Source: Acanthamoeba lenticulata (taxonomy: Eukaryota; Discosea; Longamoebia; Acanthamoebidae). Taken from it: a stretch of DNA of 26,550 nucleotides. The first letter of the stretch is position 1. Each line of letters begins with the position of its first letter. Below are positions 7,722 through 16,956 of the stretch, piece after piece. The notes beneath the pieces are model-generated. The model made no database searches. It was not told the origin of the DNA and saw only the letters and a list, made by a program, of their open reading frames with translations. The position numbers and the translations under genes are program-made. The stretch lies in the NCBI GenBank assembly GCA_002179805.1, contig NAVB01001148.1:1-26550 (forward strand). The letters run 5' to 3'.

Positions 7722-9686
7722 ATGAAGAGGAACAGAAAGGAGAGGGGAGGGGCACATACGGTGACTGCTTCACGTGATCCGAAGCATGTGAATGTGGTAG
7801 AGGCCGTGCGGGTGGCCGCCCTTGGTCCTGACCCACCTCCCGAATTTTCCCTCTCGGCTGCTGGTGCCCCCCCTACCCCTCCCAAGCTTTCTGCACCAAG
7901 ACGTTGTCATGTCCCACAATGGTGGTTGGGGGCCCATGTGCAGCGCTGTACTCGGACATACAGGACTGGGCTCGAGAAGAGGACGAAGAGCCACAGACCT
8001 ATGCCGACTGGCTTGACATGGAACGCTACGCTCCGTGCGCACATCCTCTTCATCCCACTCCCCTCTTCCTCTTAATGCCAATCACAGGCCAGCACGAGTG
8101 GCACTCATGCTCACTTTGAACCACGCAGCAGGGACGGCAAAAGGAACGTCATTTATCTGCTGCCGCTCGGTATCAATCAAGCAGAAAACACGCGCACACT
8201 GGCCAAGAGCGAAAAGCGAACAAGACAGCGCAAAAGAATGAAGAAGAACGAAGAAGAAGAGGAGGAATACGATCTGCAGTTTGACGAGGTGCATCCGGCC
8301 GCGCCCACCACGGCGCAGCTGGCCGAGTTTGTGGCGGCCTTCTTCCACGGGCTCGAGGTCAAGGTCATGCAGCCCCTGTCCTTTGTCAAGGAACAGAAGG
8401 AAAAGGGCAAACGTGGTGGCCAGCAGAACCACGTGCACATTCTGGCGCCGCCCTACCAGTACCCAATCCGGGCCAAGAAGTCCAAGACCTTTGGCAACGA
8501 GCGCCTTTACGACATGGACATCCTCAGGTTGCTTGCTTGCTGCTCTGCTGTTCTGCTCTTGACTGTGAAGAGCTGCGAGCGGAGCTGACGGCGTCGGATC
8601 GACGGGCTGGCCAGGGTGATCGAGGAGCTGCTGCCCAAGGACGGGTTTTGCGTGGTGGCCATCACCGCGCGCGACATCTACGAACATCCACGGGACGACG
8701 GCGAGATCGTGCTGGGACGGGGCACGGGCGATCGGGTCGGCGTGATCAGGTGCAATCCCTTGTTCTTTCTTTCCGTGTGTGTGTGTGCGCGTGGTGCTTG
8801 GTTGGTCGTCTGAAGTCATTGACCTGTTCCTTTCTCTCGATTTGCTCACCGCCCAAGCTTGTACCACCACGGCAAGCCGCAGCAGGGAGGCGCGCCCAGA
8901 ACCAAAGGAAAGGAGACGCCGTACATTTGTCTCCTCGTTCGTGCACCAGGAGGACGGTCCTCTCTCATGTTGATGCGTTTGTTTGGTTCGCGCTGGTCAG
9001 GCTGGTGCACTACAGTGCAGAAGAGCAACGGATGTGGAAGTTGAGGACGTGCAAGACCATGGCCCATGTACGTACCCACAACAACACGCACATGCATGCA
9101 CACGCGCATTCATAGATGCCTCTTCACACACACACGTGCGTATTCAAACAAAACAGGAGATGTGCCACATCTTTGGGATCGACCATTGCGTGTACTACAG
9201 CTGCCTCATGAATGCCCACGCGTCACCTGATGGCCAAGATCATGCCGAGGTGCGGCGTGTTCTCCATGCTGTTGATCTTGTTGTACGCGACACCCGGCCC
9301 GAGTGGGCGCTGGCTCACCTCAATCTGACCAACAGCCACTTCATTTGTGTCCAATCGACCTGCGTAAGCTCAGCCACAGGTATGGACCGCGCCTTCCACC
9401 CTCTTCTTCTTCTTCTTCTTCTTTCTTCTTGTTCTGGTGGACAAACTCATCAGCCTGGTGAACCATTTCATTGCAATAAAGCATTGGGTTCAACGTCAGG
9501 AAGCGCGACCAACAGCTCGCGGCCTTCTACAACAAGGAGGGCTGGATGGAGGAGGCCCAATGGATGGAGCGACGCATCAAACACCTCCAGCTCACTCCAG
9601 CCACAATGACGGCCTCTGCTCCTCCTGGCTCTAGTGACAGTGAAGACCCCCAAGAAGATGAAGAAAACAGTGAAGAACATGATTAA
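7722..9686 (+). CDS. Archaemetzincin-family zinc metalloprotease
   Basis: Zinc-dependent metallopeptidase of the archaemetzincin (AMZ) family; substrates are unknown. Best model, nine exons: 7722-7863, 7944-8034, 8093-8527, 8615-8749, 8858-8936, 9026-9067, 9157-9249, 9336-9379, 9482-9686, about 421 residues. Order: ALGPDPPPEF and DWLDMERYAP near the N-terminus; RNVIYLLPLG; FFHGLEVKVMQPL; DGFCVVAITARDIY; TCKTMAH; then the metal site HEMCHIFGIDHC (from His308), with the second motif Cys at 324, Met326 and Cys344. The catalytic His-Glu pair is split by intron 9068-9156. The family motif ends CxxC, but here it reads CPID, so the last Cys is Asp347. The C-terminus is a charged Ser/Glu/Asp tail. 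Exons 5/6 are uncertain: an alternative donor at 8957 with acceptor at 9000 (44-nt intron) also keeps frame. The N-terminal exon is less sure than the rest. Confidence 0.85.
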
Positions 9687-10096
9687 CTGATGAGTGGTGG
9701 CTTTACAAATACATAACGGTGTTTTGTTTTTCTGACTGGAACTTGAGGAACAAACTTTATCACATGCAAAGGACAAAGCAAACTTGTTACGTCTGTGTGT
9801 GGGGCGGCTTGCAGGACATTCACAATTTCCTGGAGCTTCCTGGCCAAGTGGAGCAATTCATTGTCGCTCTGTTGCTTGGTGGCAAGGTAGTCAGACACAT
9901 TGACAACATTCTTCTGCTGTTTGACCATGGTGGCGTGTGTTGAGCAGCACATGGCCTTGACGTTGCGCTCGTGCGCCAAGCCACCTACTGGAGGCCTTCG
10001 TCTTCTGCCCGAAGCGATTACTCTGCGGTCAGCAATCATGCCTTTAACCACGTGCTTGACCATTCCCTTGACCACGCCCTCGCCCTCAACAGCCAT
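9683..10096 (-). CDS. Small hypothetical protein
   Basis: A 137-codon frame starting with ATG at 10094-10096. The first part (MAVEGEGVVKGMVKHVVKGMIADRR) and a helical middle (LATKQQSDNELLHLARKL) have codon use like the neighbouring genes; the last 40 codons are AT-richer and look more like 3' UTR, so the true end may be earlier or spliced. No recognised domain; a short coiled-coil or helical adaptor-type protein is possible. It starts only 30 bp after the stop of the minus-strand LQW gene, which is close for an independent gene, so it could also be part of that transcript. Its TAA overlaps the TAA of the convergent archaemetzincin gene within a TTAA tetranucleotide. Confidence 0.4.
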   Translation of the reverse strand: MAVEGEGVVKGMVKHVVKGMIADRRVIASGRRRRPPVGGLAHERNVKAMCCSTHATMVKQQKNVVNVSDYLATKQQSDNELLHLARKLQEIVNVLQAAPHTDVTSLLCPLHVIKFVPQVPVRKTKHRYVFVKPPLIS

Positions 10097-10126
10097 GCGC
10101 GAATAAAAGCTGCTTTACTTGCACTC

Positions 10127-11236
10127 TTAGTCATCTTCTTCATCAGATGACGACTCATCAGCTTCCTTATCCACATCGCTGTCGTCGTCCACCTCCTCTG
10201 AGTCTGAGCCTGAATCCTCAACTTCCGAGTCATCGTTGTTGCCCTCCGCCTCCTTGGCCATGCGAGCTTCTATCCAGGCCACAACATCTACGTGCTGATT
10301 CCGCTTGGCAGCTTCGAGGCACTCGTGGGCGTCCCACTGGCAGCCCTTGACCCGCGCCCAACGGAGCACGTCGAGATGGCCTCCTCGCGCAGCGTTGTAG
10401 CACGTCGATTGATCCCACGACATGCTGTAGTCCCACACCCACTTGACCACACGCAAGTGCCCTCCGGCAGCTGCAGCTGCACACAAGTGGCTGTCTCGAG
10501 GACAGCCGCGCCTGAGGAGCCACTCGAGTGCCTCCAGTTGGCCCGCTTCCGCGGCCCGTTCAGCAGTCCATTTGCTCCAGGGGCAACCTCGGTGACGAAG
10601 CCAATCCATGACGTGAATGTGGCCGTCCTGCGCTGCGGCCGACATGGTCACTTGGTCCCACTTCCACCCGTGCGCCATCACCCACTGGAGCATGTCGAGA
10701 TTGCCCGAGCCAGCAGCGAGCGTGCACGCGATGTAGGGAAGTTGGCAACCCCTCGAGTGGAGGAAGATGAGTGCGTCAAACTGGCCCGAGTTGAGCGCCT
10801 CCTCCGCCGCTTGGTCGCTCGTCGGGCAGCCATTGTCGACAGCCCACGTAAGTAGGTCCAAGTTCTGACTTTTAACAGCGGTTGTGGCTGTATAAAAGTT
10901 CCAAGGGCAGCCGTTGGCACGCAACCACTGGAGCACGTCCAGGTAGCCTCCCCTGGCTGCGCTGGTGCAGGCCCGCGAGTCCCACGGGCAGCCGTTGGCG
11001 TGCGCCCACTGGAGGACGGACAACTGGCCCCGCTGGGCCAACTTGTCTGCGTAGCTCTTCATTTTTTTGTGGACCGCAGAGAGGAGGGACCCACTCGCGG
11101 TAGGTGTGATCTTAAAACGCAACCGCCAGCGGCGACACACAGCCTGACAAACAGGCAAGTAGAGTGGCTCCACGTGGTGAAGGATGACGGAGAGCAGTTC
11201 GTCCATAAGTGCTTCAATCGTCGTGTCGGTTGTCAT
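10127..11236 (-). CDS. F-box-like protein with divergent LQW repeats and acidic tail, copy 2
   Basis: 369-residue single-exon protein. The ATG at 11234-11236 is used; the frame is open slightly further but without an upstream ATG. The N-terminus (IEALMDELLSVILHHVEPL...VCQAVCRRW) is F-box-like and parallels the other two copies. About ten 27-residue LQW units follow from residue 75. The first two are close to consensus (VLQWAHANGCPWDSRAC), the central ones have drifted far (NLDLLTWAVDNGCP, FDALIFLHSRGCQ), and units 8-9 return to consensus. The last 50 residues are a strongly acidic Ser/Asp/Glu tail (DSGSDSEEVDDDSDVD) absent from the other copies. The repeat drift suggests an older array than the other two. 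Probable ubiquitin-ligase adaptor or other protein-binding scaffold, by inference. It is head to head with copy 3, with 166 bp between start codons. Confidence 0.85.
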   Translation of the reverse strand: MTTDTTIEALMDELLSVILHHVEPLYLPVCQAVCRRWRLRFKITPTASGSLLSAVHKKMKSYADKLAQRGQLSVLQWAHANGCPWDSRACTSAARGGYLDVLQWLRANGCPWNFYTATTAVKSQNLDLLTWAVDNGCPTSDQAAEEALNSGQFDALIFLHSRGCQLPYIACTLAAGSGNLDMLQWVMAHGWKWDQVTMSAAAQDGHIHVMDWLRHRGCPWSKWTAERAAEAGQLEALEWLLRRGCPRDSHLCAAAAAGGHLRVVKWVWDYSMSWDQSTCYNAARGGHLDVLRWARVKGCQWDAHECLEAAKRNQHVDVVAWIEARMAKEAEGNNDDSEVEDSGSDSEEVDDDSDVDKEADESSSDEEDD

Positions 11237-11402
11237 GGCGTGTGTTTGCTCTGTGCCCAACAGTCTTTGTTTTTGTACTTGTTATTCTTACTTCCGCGCA
11301 AAGCAGTGCCTAGGAGGTACTCCCAATGGAGCTGGCCATTCGGCGAAACACCGCACAAGAAAACACAAAAGAAAAACATAAGGCCAAGAGACTGAAGTAA
11401 CA
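11237..11402. promoter_or_regulatory. Divergent intergenic region between two LQW-repeat genes
   Basis: 166 bp shared upstream region of the head-to-head LQW-repeat genes. It must contain both promoters; co-regulation is a reasonable inference. No clear TATA element is seen. The plus-strand side is A-rich just before its start codon. Confidence 0.4.
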
Positions 11403-12362
11403 ATGAGCTTGCCCAGTGCTGCGGCTTTGCCTCGCGGTGACGAGGTGGTGAGCACCAACGATGTCATGGTGGAACTATTGATGCTCATCTTCGGCTTTAT
11501 GCAGCCCCTCGCCCGGCCAGCGTGCCGTGCGGTGTGCCTCACTTGGCTCCACGCCCTCCGCCAACAACCTCACCTGCAAACCGCCATAAATCACGCGGAT
11601 CGCTTTGCCTTTGCTGCAAAGCTGGCCAAAGAGGGCTGGCTGTCCGTGCTCCAGTGGGCGCACCGTAATGGCTGCCCTTGGAACGCGCAAACATGCGCCA
11701 GAGCAGCCCAAGGAGGACATCTCGCCGTGCTCCAGTGGGCGCGCAGCAGTGGCTGCAGATGGAACGAGGAGTTGTGCGCCAGGGCAGCCCGAAGAGGCCA
11801 CTTGGAGGTGCTCCAATGGGCGCACGCGAACGGCTGCCCAGGACAGAAGTTGGTCTGCGTCTACGCGGCCAAAGGAGGCCACCTCGCCGTGCTCCATTGG
11901 GCGCGCGCCAATGGCTTACGGTGGGACGAGGAGACCTGCTCCTACGCGGCCAGCAAAGGCCATCTCGAGGTGCTCCAATGGGCACGCGCCAACGGCTGCC
12001 CGTGGAACTGGTGGACAACCGCCTACGCCGCCCAGGGAGGTCATCTGGCTGTGCTCCAGTGGTTGCGCGCCCATGGCTGCCCATGGAATGAGAGGACCTG
12101 CATGGAAGCGGCTTGGAAAGGCCACCATGAGCTGCTCCAGTGGGCGCGGGCCAATGGCTGCCCGTGGGACGAGGAGACCTGCAGTTCGGCGGCCTGGGGA
12201 GGCCATCTGGCCGTGCTCCAGTGGTTGCGCGCCAATGGCTGCCCATGGGATCACAGAACCTACGCTTTGGCCAAAGGACACCCAGAGGTCCTTGAGTGGG
12301 TCCACGCCAACGGTTGCCCAAAGCCCAGACACAACACGAACTTGTTTGGGTTGTTTGAATAA
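11403..12362 (+). CDS. F-box-like protein with nine LQW repeats, copy 3
   Basis: 319-residue single-exon protein on the opposite strand from its two relatives. The N-terminal segment (NDVMVELLMLIFGFMQPLARPACRAVCLTW) is F-box-like. Units of 27 residues run from about residue 78 to the C-terminus: EGWLSVLQWAHRNGCPWN, GGHLAVLQWARSSGCRWN, GGHLAVLHWARANGLRWD and so on, nine in all. The eighth unit lacks two residues in its second helix (TYALA directly followed by KGHPEVLEW), an in-frame deletion. The last unit loses its Trp (NGCPKPRH) and ends with a short unrelated tail, LFGLFE. The nearly identical units indicate recent expansion or homogenisation. The function is inferred as for the other copies. 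It converges on the next gene with only 53 bp between stop codons. Confidence 0.85.
   Translation: MSLPSAAALPRGDEVVSTNDVMVELLMLIFGFMQPLARPACRAVCLTWLHALRQQPHLQTAINHADRFAFAAKLAKEGWLSVLQWAHRNGCPWNAQTCARAAQGGHLAVLQWARSSGCRWNEELCARAARRGHLEVLQWAHANGCPGQKLVCVYAAKGGHLAVLHWARANGLRWDEETCSYAASKGHLEVLQWARANGCPWNWWTTAYAAQGGHLAVLQWLRAHGCPWNERTCMEAAWKGHHELLQWARANGCPWDEETCSSAAWGGHLAVLQWLRANGCPWDHRTYALAKGHPEVLEWVHANGCPKPRHNTNLFGLFE
11620..12330 (+). repeat. 81-bp coding tandem repeats (LQW array 3)
   Basis: Imperfect 81-bp direct repeats encoding the LQW units of copy 3. The plus-strand core is GTGCTCCAGTGGGCGC followed by AATGGCTGCCC. They are the same family as array 1 but on the opposite strand, which makes an inverted pair of arrays about 4-5 kb apart. 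Confidence 0.85.
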
Positions 12363-12415
12363 GAGAGGCCCTGAAGAAAAACGTTTGTTTGGCGAAGAAA
12401 TGCATTGGCCAACAG

Positions 12416-14730
12416 TTACAAATGACACTTGGCACGCTCGAGGACGAGGTTGGCCACGAGCTCGATGAGGGCATCTTTGGTCGCGCGCAGGCCGATCTCG
12501 CCCAGGTTGAACTCGACCTGCTTGACGCACTCGCGCACGATCCGTTCGCAGTTGAGCAGCAGCGTCTCGTCGTCCAGCTTCGCGGACTCGTCGGCCGCAG
12601 CCTCTGCGCCGCCCTTGAGCCGCGGCGTCGACGCCTTGCCGCCGTTGTTGCCGCCGTTGATCGCCTTTTCGGCCTTGAGCTTGTTGTACTCGGTGATGAT
12701 CTCCTGCACCGCCATCAACATCGTCATCACCACCATCATCATCGGCATGAGGACAAGAACGTGTCGGACCTCGATGCGTTGCCGGTGCTGGTCCCAGTCG
12801 CGGTGGAAGGCGACGACGAGCGAGGAGAGCTCGCCCTGCATGACCTGGATGGTGGCCAGGCACGGCTTGGCCAGCTTCATCCAGAGCGACTGCCGCTTGC
12901 GGATCTCCCACAGCAGCTGGCACAGCACGAGGAACACGTAGCTGGCCTGGCACACGAACATGCTCTGCAGTTTCTGTGGAGTTGCGTGTGTGTGTGTGTG
13001 TGTTGTCGTGAGCGCGTGTGCGGTGCACGGTACACACGCGCGCGCACGACGTACGACTCGGAGCCAGTTGATGTCGGGCTGGCTCTCCTGGATGAACTCG
13101 ACAAAGGCGATCTTCATGTTGGAGACCACGCGCTCCTGCCGGTCGGTCTGCGTGGTGGCCTTGAGGCGCGCAAACAGCTTGAGGGCGGCCTTGTAGGTGT
13201 CGGCCGTGAGCGTAAGCTCCTTCTGGAGCTCCTCCGCCGCGCGGTACACTTCGAGATGGAACGCCGGGAAATACGACTCGTACTTGTCCTCTGCACGTCC
13301 ACATCGTGGTACGACATGAGCACGAAAAACGAAAACGACAAAGAAAGAACGAAAGCGAAAACGAAAAGAAAGAGCGAAAACGAAGAGCACCTTTGGGGAT
13401 CGGGCAGTAACAAGAGGGCAGGAGGGCCATCACTTTCCGCTGTTTCTTATCCTCGGAGACCTTGGACTTGCCCTCGCCCTCTGCCGACGACGTAGTGGTC
13501 CAGCCAAAGATACGGGCGAGCCCCAGCGCCAAGCCCTTGCTATCTCCGCTCTTCGGGCGTCCACTCGGCTGCGTCGCGGCAGTCGTCGTAGTCGTCGTCG
13601 CAGACGCGCCGCCGTTCGATTTCCTCATTGGTTTCTTTTTCTTCATGTGCGTCCCCTCCCGCGGGCCCTCATCATCGTCCTCGCCGTCGTTGTCATTGGC
13701 GCCGTCGGCCGCAGCCTTGGCGTCGCTGAGCTGCTGCTCGCGCTCCGTGTCGGCCCTGAGCTGCGGCGTGAAGAGCTCGATGAGGAGGTCGCCGGCGTCG
13801 CTCACCGAGCCGACGAGGTAGTCCATCCGGGTGAGGAGCGACGCGATGAGGTCGCGCTCGTCGCTGAGCTCCTCGTAGAGGCGCCACGTCGGGCCGGCGC
13901 GCTCGAGGGCGTCCTCGCAGAGCGTGCCCCAGCTCCGCCGCTTCTCGCCGCGCTCGCAGGGGCGGCAGATCACGCGGGCCGAGCTCAGGTCGCCCCGCAT
14001 CGACTTGCTCCGCGAGGGCTGGGCGCGGCCGCGTCGATCGGCCGACAAGCGGCTCTCGCTCACCACCCGCTCGAGGCCGCTCTTGGTGGACGAAGAAGAA
14101 GAAGAAGAAGACAACGAGGAGGACGAGGTTCGGCCCTCGCGCTCTTCCCGCTTGCGCTGGCGCTTGGCTTTCTTGCGCTGGAGCTCATCGCCCTCGTACT
14201 GGAGACCGTCGAGCACGCCGCCGGCCTTGTCCTTGCCCCGATGCAGGAAGCGTAGAACGCCCTTCTTCTTCTTCTTCTTGGGCGTCTTCTCTCTATCTTC
14301 GTCATCTTCCTCGTCTTCGTCGTCTTCGTTCTTCTTGCTCTTCTTCTTTTCGCTCTTTTTGTCCTTTTTCGATTTCTTTTTCTTGTCTTTATCTGTTGCC
14401 TCATCTTCATGATCCTCAAAAAGCGGTCCCCTATCCACATGACATCAACTCCAACAACTGAGCAAAAAGAGAAATGAAACAAACATAACCATAAAGGGTA
14501 ATTGGGAGCTAAGATGGGCAAGGTACCCGCAAACAGCGCAGCGATTTGTGGAAAAGAGCCTGTAGTCACCCCTGAGCTTCTTCAGCTCGTCCGTCCAGTT
14601 TCGTGCCGCTGACCGTCACACCTTCACGGTAAGCTCACCCTCCAGGAAGGGCACAACTGCTCTTGAAGAGGAGGGAGCAACAGCTCGTACCGCCAATTGG
14701 TGGCTCGACTTCAGCCAGGGCTGTACTCAT
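12416..14730 (-). CDS. Large hypothetical protein: charged low-complexity N-terminus, helical C-terminus
   Basis: Six exons join in frame: 14691-14730, 14527-14608, 13391-14430, 13055-13290, 12770-12973, 12416-12703, giving about 629 residues. Start MSTALAEVEPPIG, then NWTDELKKLRGDYRLF and a CxxC (NRCAVCGGPLFED) assembled across intron 14431-14526. Residues about 50-130 are Lys/Glu/Asp low complexity with a Ser run (from the AGA/GAA-type tract near 14090-14120). The middle has RDLIASLLTRMDYLVGSV. The C-terminal third is highly helical (YRAAEELQKELTLTADTYK, MFVCQASYVFLVLCQLLWEI, FHRDWDQHRQRIE) and could be a BAR-like or other helical bundle, but no family is firmly recognised. The Gly/Asn segment NGGNNGG is a linker. 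The first exons carry few diagnostic residues, but their phases (1, 2, 1, 0, 0) all match. The start ATG is chosen because the GTG-initiated frame at 14438 would begin inside an exon. Confidence 0.75.
13318..13386 (-). repeat. CGAAAA-type degenerate hexamer repeat in an intron
   Basis: Intron 13291-13390 consists largely of degenerate plus-strand units of the form CGAAAA/CGAAAG. On the sense (minus) strand this is a TTTTCG-rich pyrimidine run close to the donor rather than the acceptor. Simple-sequence expansion. Confidence 0.7.
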
Positions 14731-15296
14731 TGAAATCGTGCGATGTATCGATCTCCTTCTTCAATCTGAATCAGTCCCTTGGTTTGCTGTTGTTGTTGAT
14801 TATCGCACTTAGGTGAACGGGCGCCACTCGCCCAGAGTGCCACTTGCGGTGGCCCGTGCAGGCGAGGCGCGTTCATGTTGCCCTCTCCGGCTTTCCGTTC
14901 AAACTTCCGAACCGAACTTCTCCCCGTTTGTTGGAAATACCTTCGTGCTTCCGCTTCATTGCGCCCGCTCAGAACCTGCCCTTCTGACGCGCCCGTCAAG
15001 TCGACAACGCCCAAGTCTTGCGCGGAGGTCCGCCTGCGAGAGGTCGATCTCCACTAAGGCAGAGGTGATCACGAGCTGCCGTCCAGACTCCGTTTCCGCG
15101 GTATAAGTATTTATTTCAAAAAAATATTATCTTTTATCGAATTTGTGAGCAACAATAACCTATGTTGTTGTGTTCTCTCTTCTTTTCGTGTGCGTGTTGA
15201 GTGGCCGAGAGCGGACGGGCTGAGAAACACGAGCCCGTTCGCTCCTTAATTCTCGTTCGTAGAGGTTGACTGGCGGACGTCGGAGGGAGGCGGCGC
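14731..15296. other. Intergenic region, no gene seen
   Basis: About 565 bp between the start of the large hypothetical gene and the stop of the coiled-coil gene, both on the minus strand. Small frames exist but none has convincing codon bias or a recognisable product. A minus-strand AATAAA at 15110-15115, about 180 bp past the stop at 15297, could serve as polyadenylation signal of the coiled-coil gene. Confidence 0.4.
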
Positions 15297-16046
15297 TCAG
15301 CGGAACATGTCGTCCTCGTCGACGAAGGGGAGACGCATGGTGGCGCCCTGGGCCGAGGCCTCGGCCGCCAGCAAGTGGTGGCGTTTGCAGATGGCGCGTT
15401 CCTCCTCCTCGCGCTCACCCACCGTGAGGTAGCCCAGCAGGACCGTCGTCAGCCGGTCGATCACCTGCTCGCACTCGTCGAGGTCGATCAGTTGCATCAT
15501 CGCCCGCGCGTCGCAACGGCTTCCTCTGCTGTTCGGCCAAGCGCTCTCCTCATCCTTGTTGACCTCTCGTTCGTCACCGCGTAGAACATTGTAGTGGCTC
15601 ATGTCGTTCTCATCGTCGTCTTCTTCGTCAAAGGGCGGAGACCACGATGGTCGGCGCTCGGCGAGACAGAAGAAGCGAAGAGCCAGGTCCTTGCGTTCCT
15701 TCATGCGCTGGATCTCGACGCTGGTGTCCACCAGCTCGAGCACCAACTCCTCGAGCTCGTCGCGCAGGCGCGCCTCGGCGTCTGCGTTGGCCGCCTGCTG
15801 GCGTCGCTGCTGCTGTTGTTGTTGTTGGAGTTGGTGCTCGTGCGGGAGGAGCGGCGATTGGCGCTGGACGACCTCTTCCACCCAGCGCTGGGCAAAGGTG
15901 GCGCCGAGGTTGCACATGATGTCGACCTTGCCACGAAGGTGCTGCATGTCGCACACGAGCTTGAAGGCCACCGACTCGGTCACCACGCCTGCGCCCTGGG
16001 GCCGCTGCGCGTGAAGCTGAAGCTTGCTACGCTCACTCGACGACAT
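15297..16046 (-). CDS. Coiled-coil hypothetical protein
   Basis: 249-residue frame from the ATG at 16044-16046. Order: Ser/Lys/Arg start (MSSSERSKLQLHAQ); a helical region (VAFKLVCDMQHLRGKVDIM, FAQRWVEEVVQRQ); a Gln run near residue 75 (CAG/CAA repeats at about 15800-15830); a long coiled-coil stretch (LRDELEELVLELVDTSVEIQ); an acidic linker (DEEDDDENDM); and a second helical part (LIDLDECEQVIDRLTTVLL). No known domain, signal peptide or membrane segment. Codon quality drops between about 15520 and 15600 (NVLRGDEREVNKDEESAW), where a short intron with a GTGACG donor could be hidden, so that inner segment is uncertain. It could be a structural or scaffold protein; I do not assign a function. 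Confidence 0.65.
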   Translation of the reverse strand: MSSSERSKLQLHAQRPQGAGVVTESVAFKLVCDMQHLRGKVDIMCNLGATFAQRWVEEVVQRQSPLLPHEHQLQQQQQQQRRQQAANADAEARLRDELEELVLELVDTSVEIQRMKERKDLALRFFCLAERRPSWSPPFDEEDDDENDMSHYNVLRGDEREVNKDEESAWPNSRGSRCDARAMMQLIDLDECEQVIDRLTTVLLGYLTVGEREEEERAICKRHHLLAAEASAQGATMRLPFVDEDDMFR

Positions 16047-16595
16047 TCGTTCCTTCGTCGTTGAAGGTCTCGAATGCGTGCGGGGGTGGTTGGCAGAAGG
16101 GTGCGCCGCGTGTGTGGTGGTTGTTGTATGCTTGGGTGTGTGCTCCTTGTTGAGCTGTTGAGAGAAATGATGAAGGGCTCGGGACGGGAGCCTCTTATGG
16201 ACTGGCCCTGATGAGGATGTCAGGTCCTGGTCTGGCTATGAGCTCGGGAAAACAGGCCTCTGGACCACTGAGCGAAGGCTGTGGGAGAAAACAAGGAAGT
16301 TGCGCGTGGTTGAGTTGGAGTGAGACTGCACAAGCGAGCCCGCTTTTTAAACGGCTGCACCTCCCAGCCGCGGAGCTTGAAGGTGCACCTGCCAACTGGC
16401 CTCAACCGCGACGTTGTTAGGGGACAGGTGACCCAATCGTTCCAAGGGGACATTCACCTTGCAGCCTAGTAAAGTCATCTTGGACGTGCCTGATTGGAGG
16501 ATGGGTTACAAACTTGACATGACTTTGTCTAGATGTAAGCAAAAGATAAAGCTGAGTCCATATTAGCACCCAAAGCACTGCTCAGCAACCCTCCG

Positions 16596-16868
16596 ATGAG
16601 ACAAGGGCAGTGCAAGAGGTGGAGAGACGTCATGACCAGGACCGCCCCTGGTGTCGCCACGTCGATTTACGTAGACCGACGCCGTCGAAACGCTGTAACT
16701 CGCCGGGCTCTTTCACCACAACACGTCGAGATGGCTTCTATGAAGAAAGTCAACCTGCCTTGGGCTGCTCAAGAATGCCAAGAGCGCGTCTTGCATTTCC
16801 TTGGGATAAAGTTTGCTATTTCCGGTCTGTGGAATGACGCTTCTGTGGTCTTCAGGACACCACTATGA
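16596..16868 (+). CDS. Weak ORF, hypothetical
   Basis: A 90-codon frame with ATG (MRQGQCKRWRD). The second half, from an internal ATG (MASMKKVNLPWAAQECQERV), reads like a soluble protein, but codon use lacks the strong G/C third-position bias of neighbours and no family is recognised. It could be a small gene, an exon fragment or chance. Confidence 0.15.
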   Translation: MRQGQCKRWRDVMTRTAPGVATSIYVDRRRRNAVTRRALSPQHVEMASMKKVNLPWAAQECQERVLHFLGIKFAISGLWNDASVVFRTPL

Positions 16869-16956
16869 CAACCACAGGGTTGATATCCAATGCGTGCTCG
16901 CTAGTCAAGTGCTGATGTGATTCAGCTTGTCATAAAGTGCAGACAGAATTGTCCAA

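Noticed and set aside
14813..15106. Plus- and minus-strand ORFs of 60-97 codons between 14.7 and 15.1 kb
   Set aside because: No codon bias, no family, and they shadow one another; treated as non-coding.
16208..16254. CTGATGAG followed later by GGGAAAAC, reminiscent of a hammerhead ribozyme core
   Set aside because: The CGAAA half of the core is absent (GGAAAA) and no matching stems I and III with a cleavage triplet were found.
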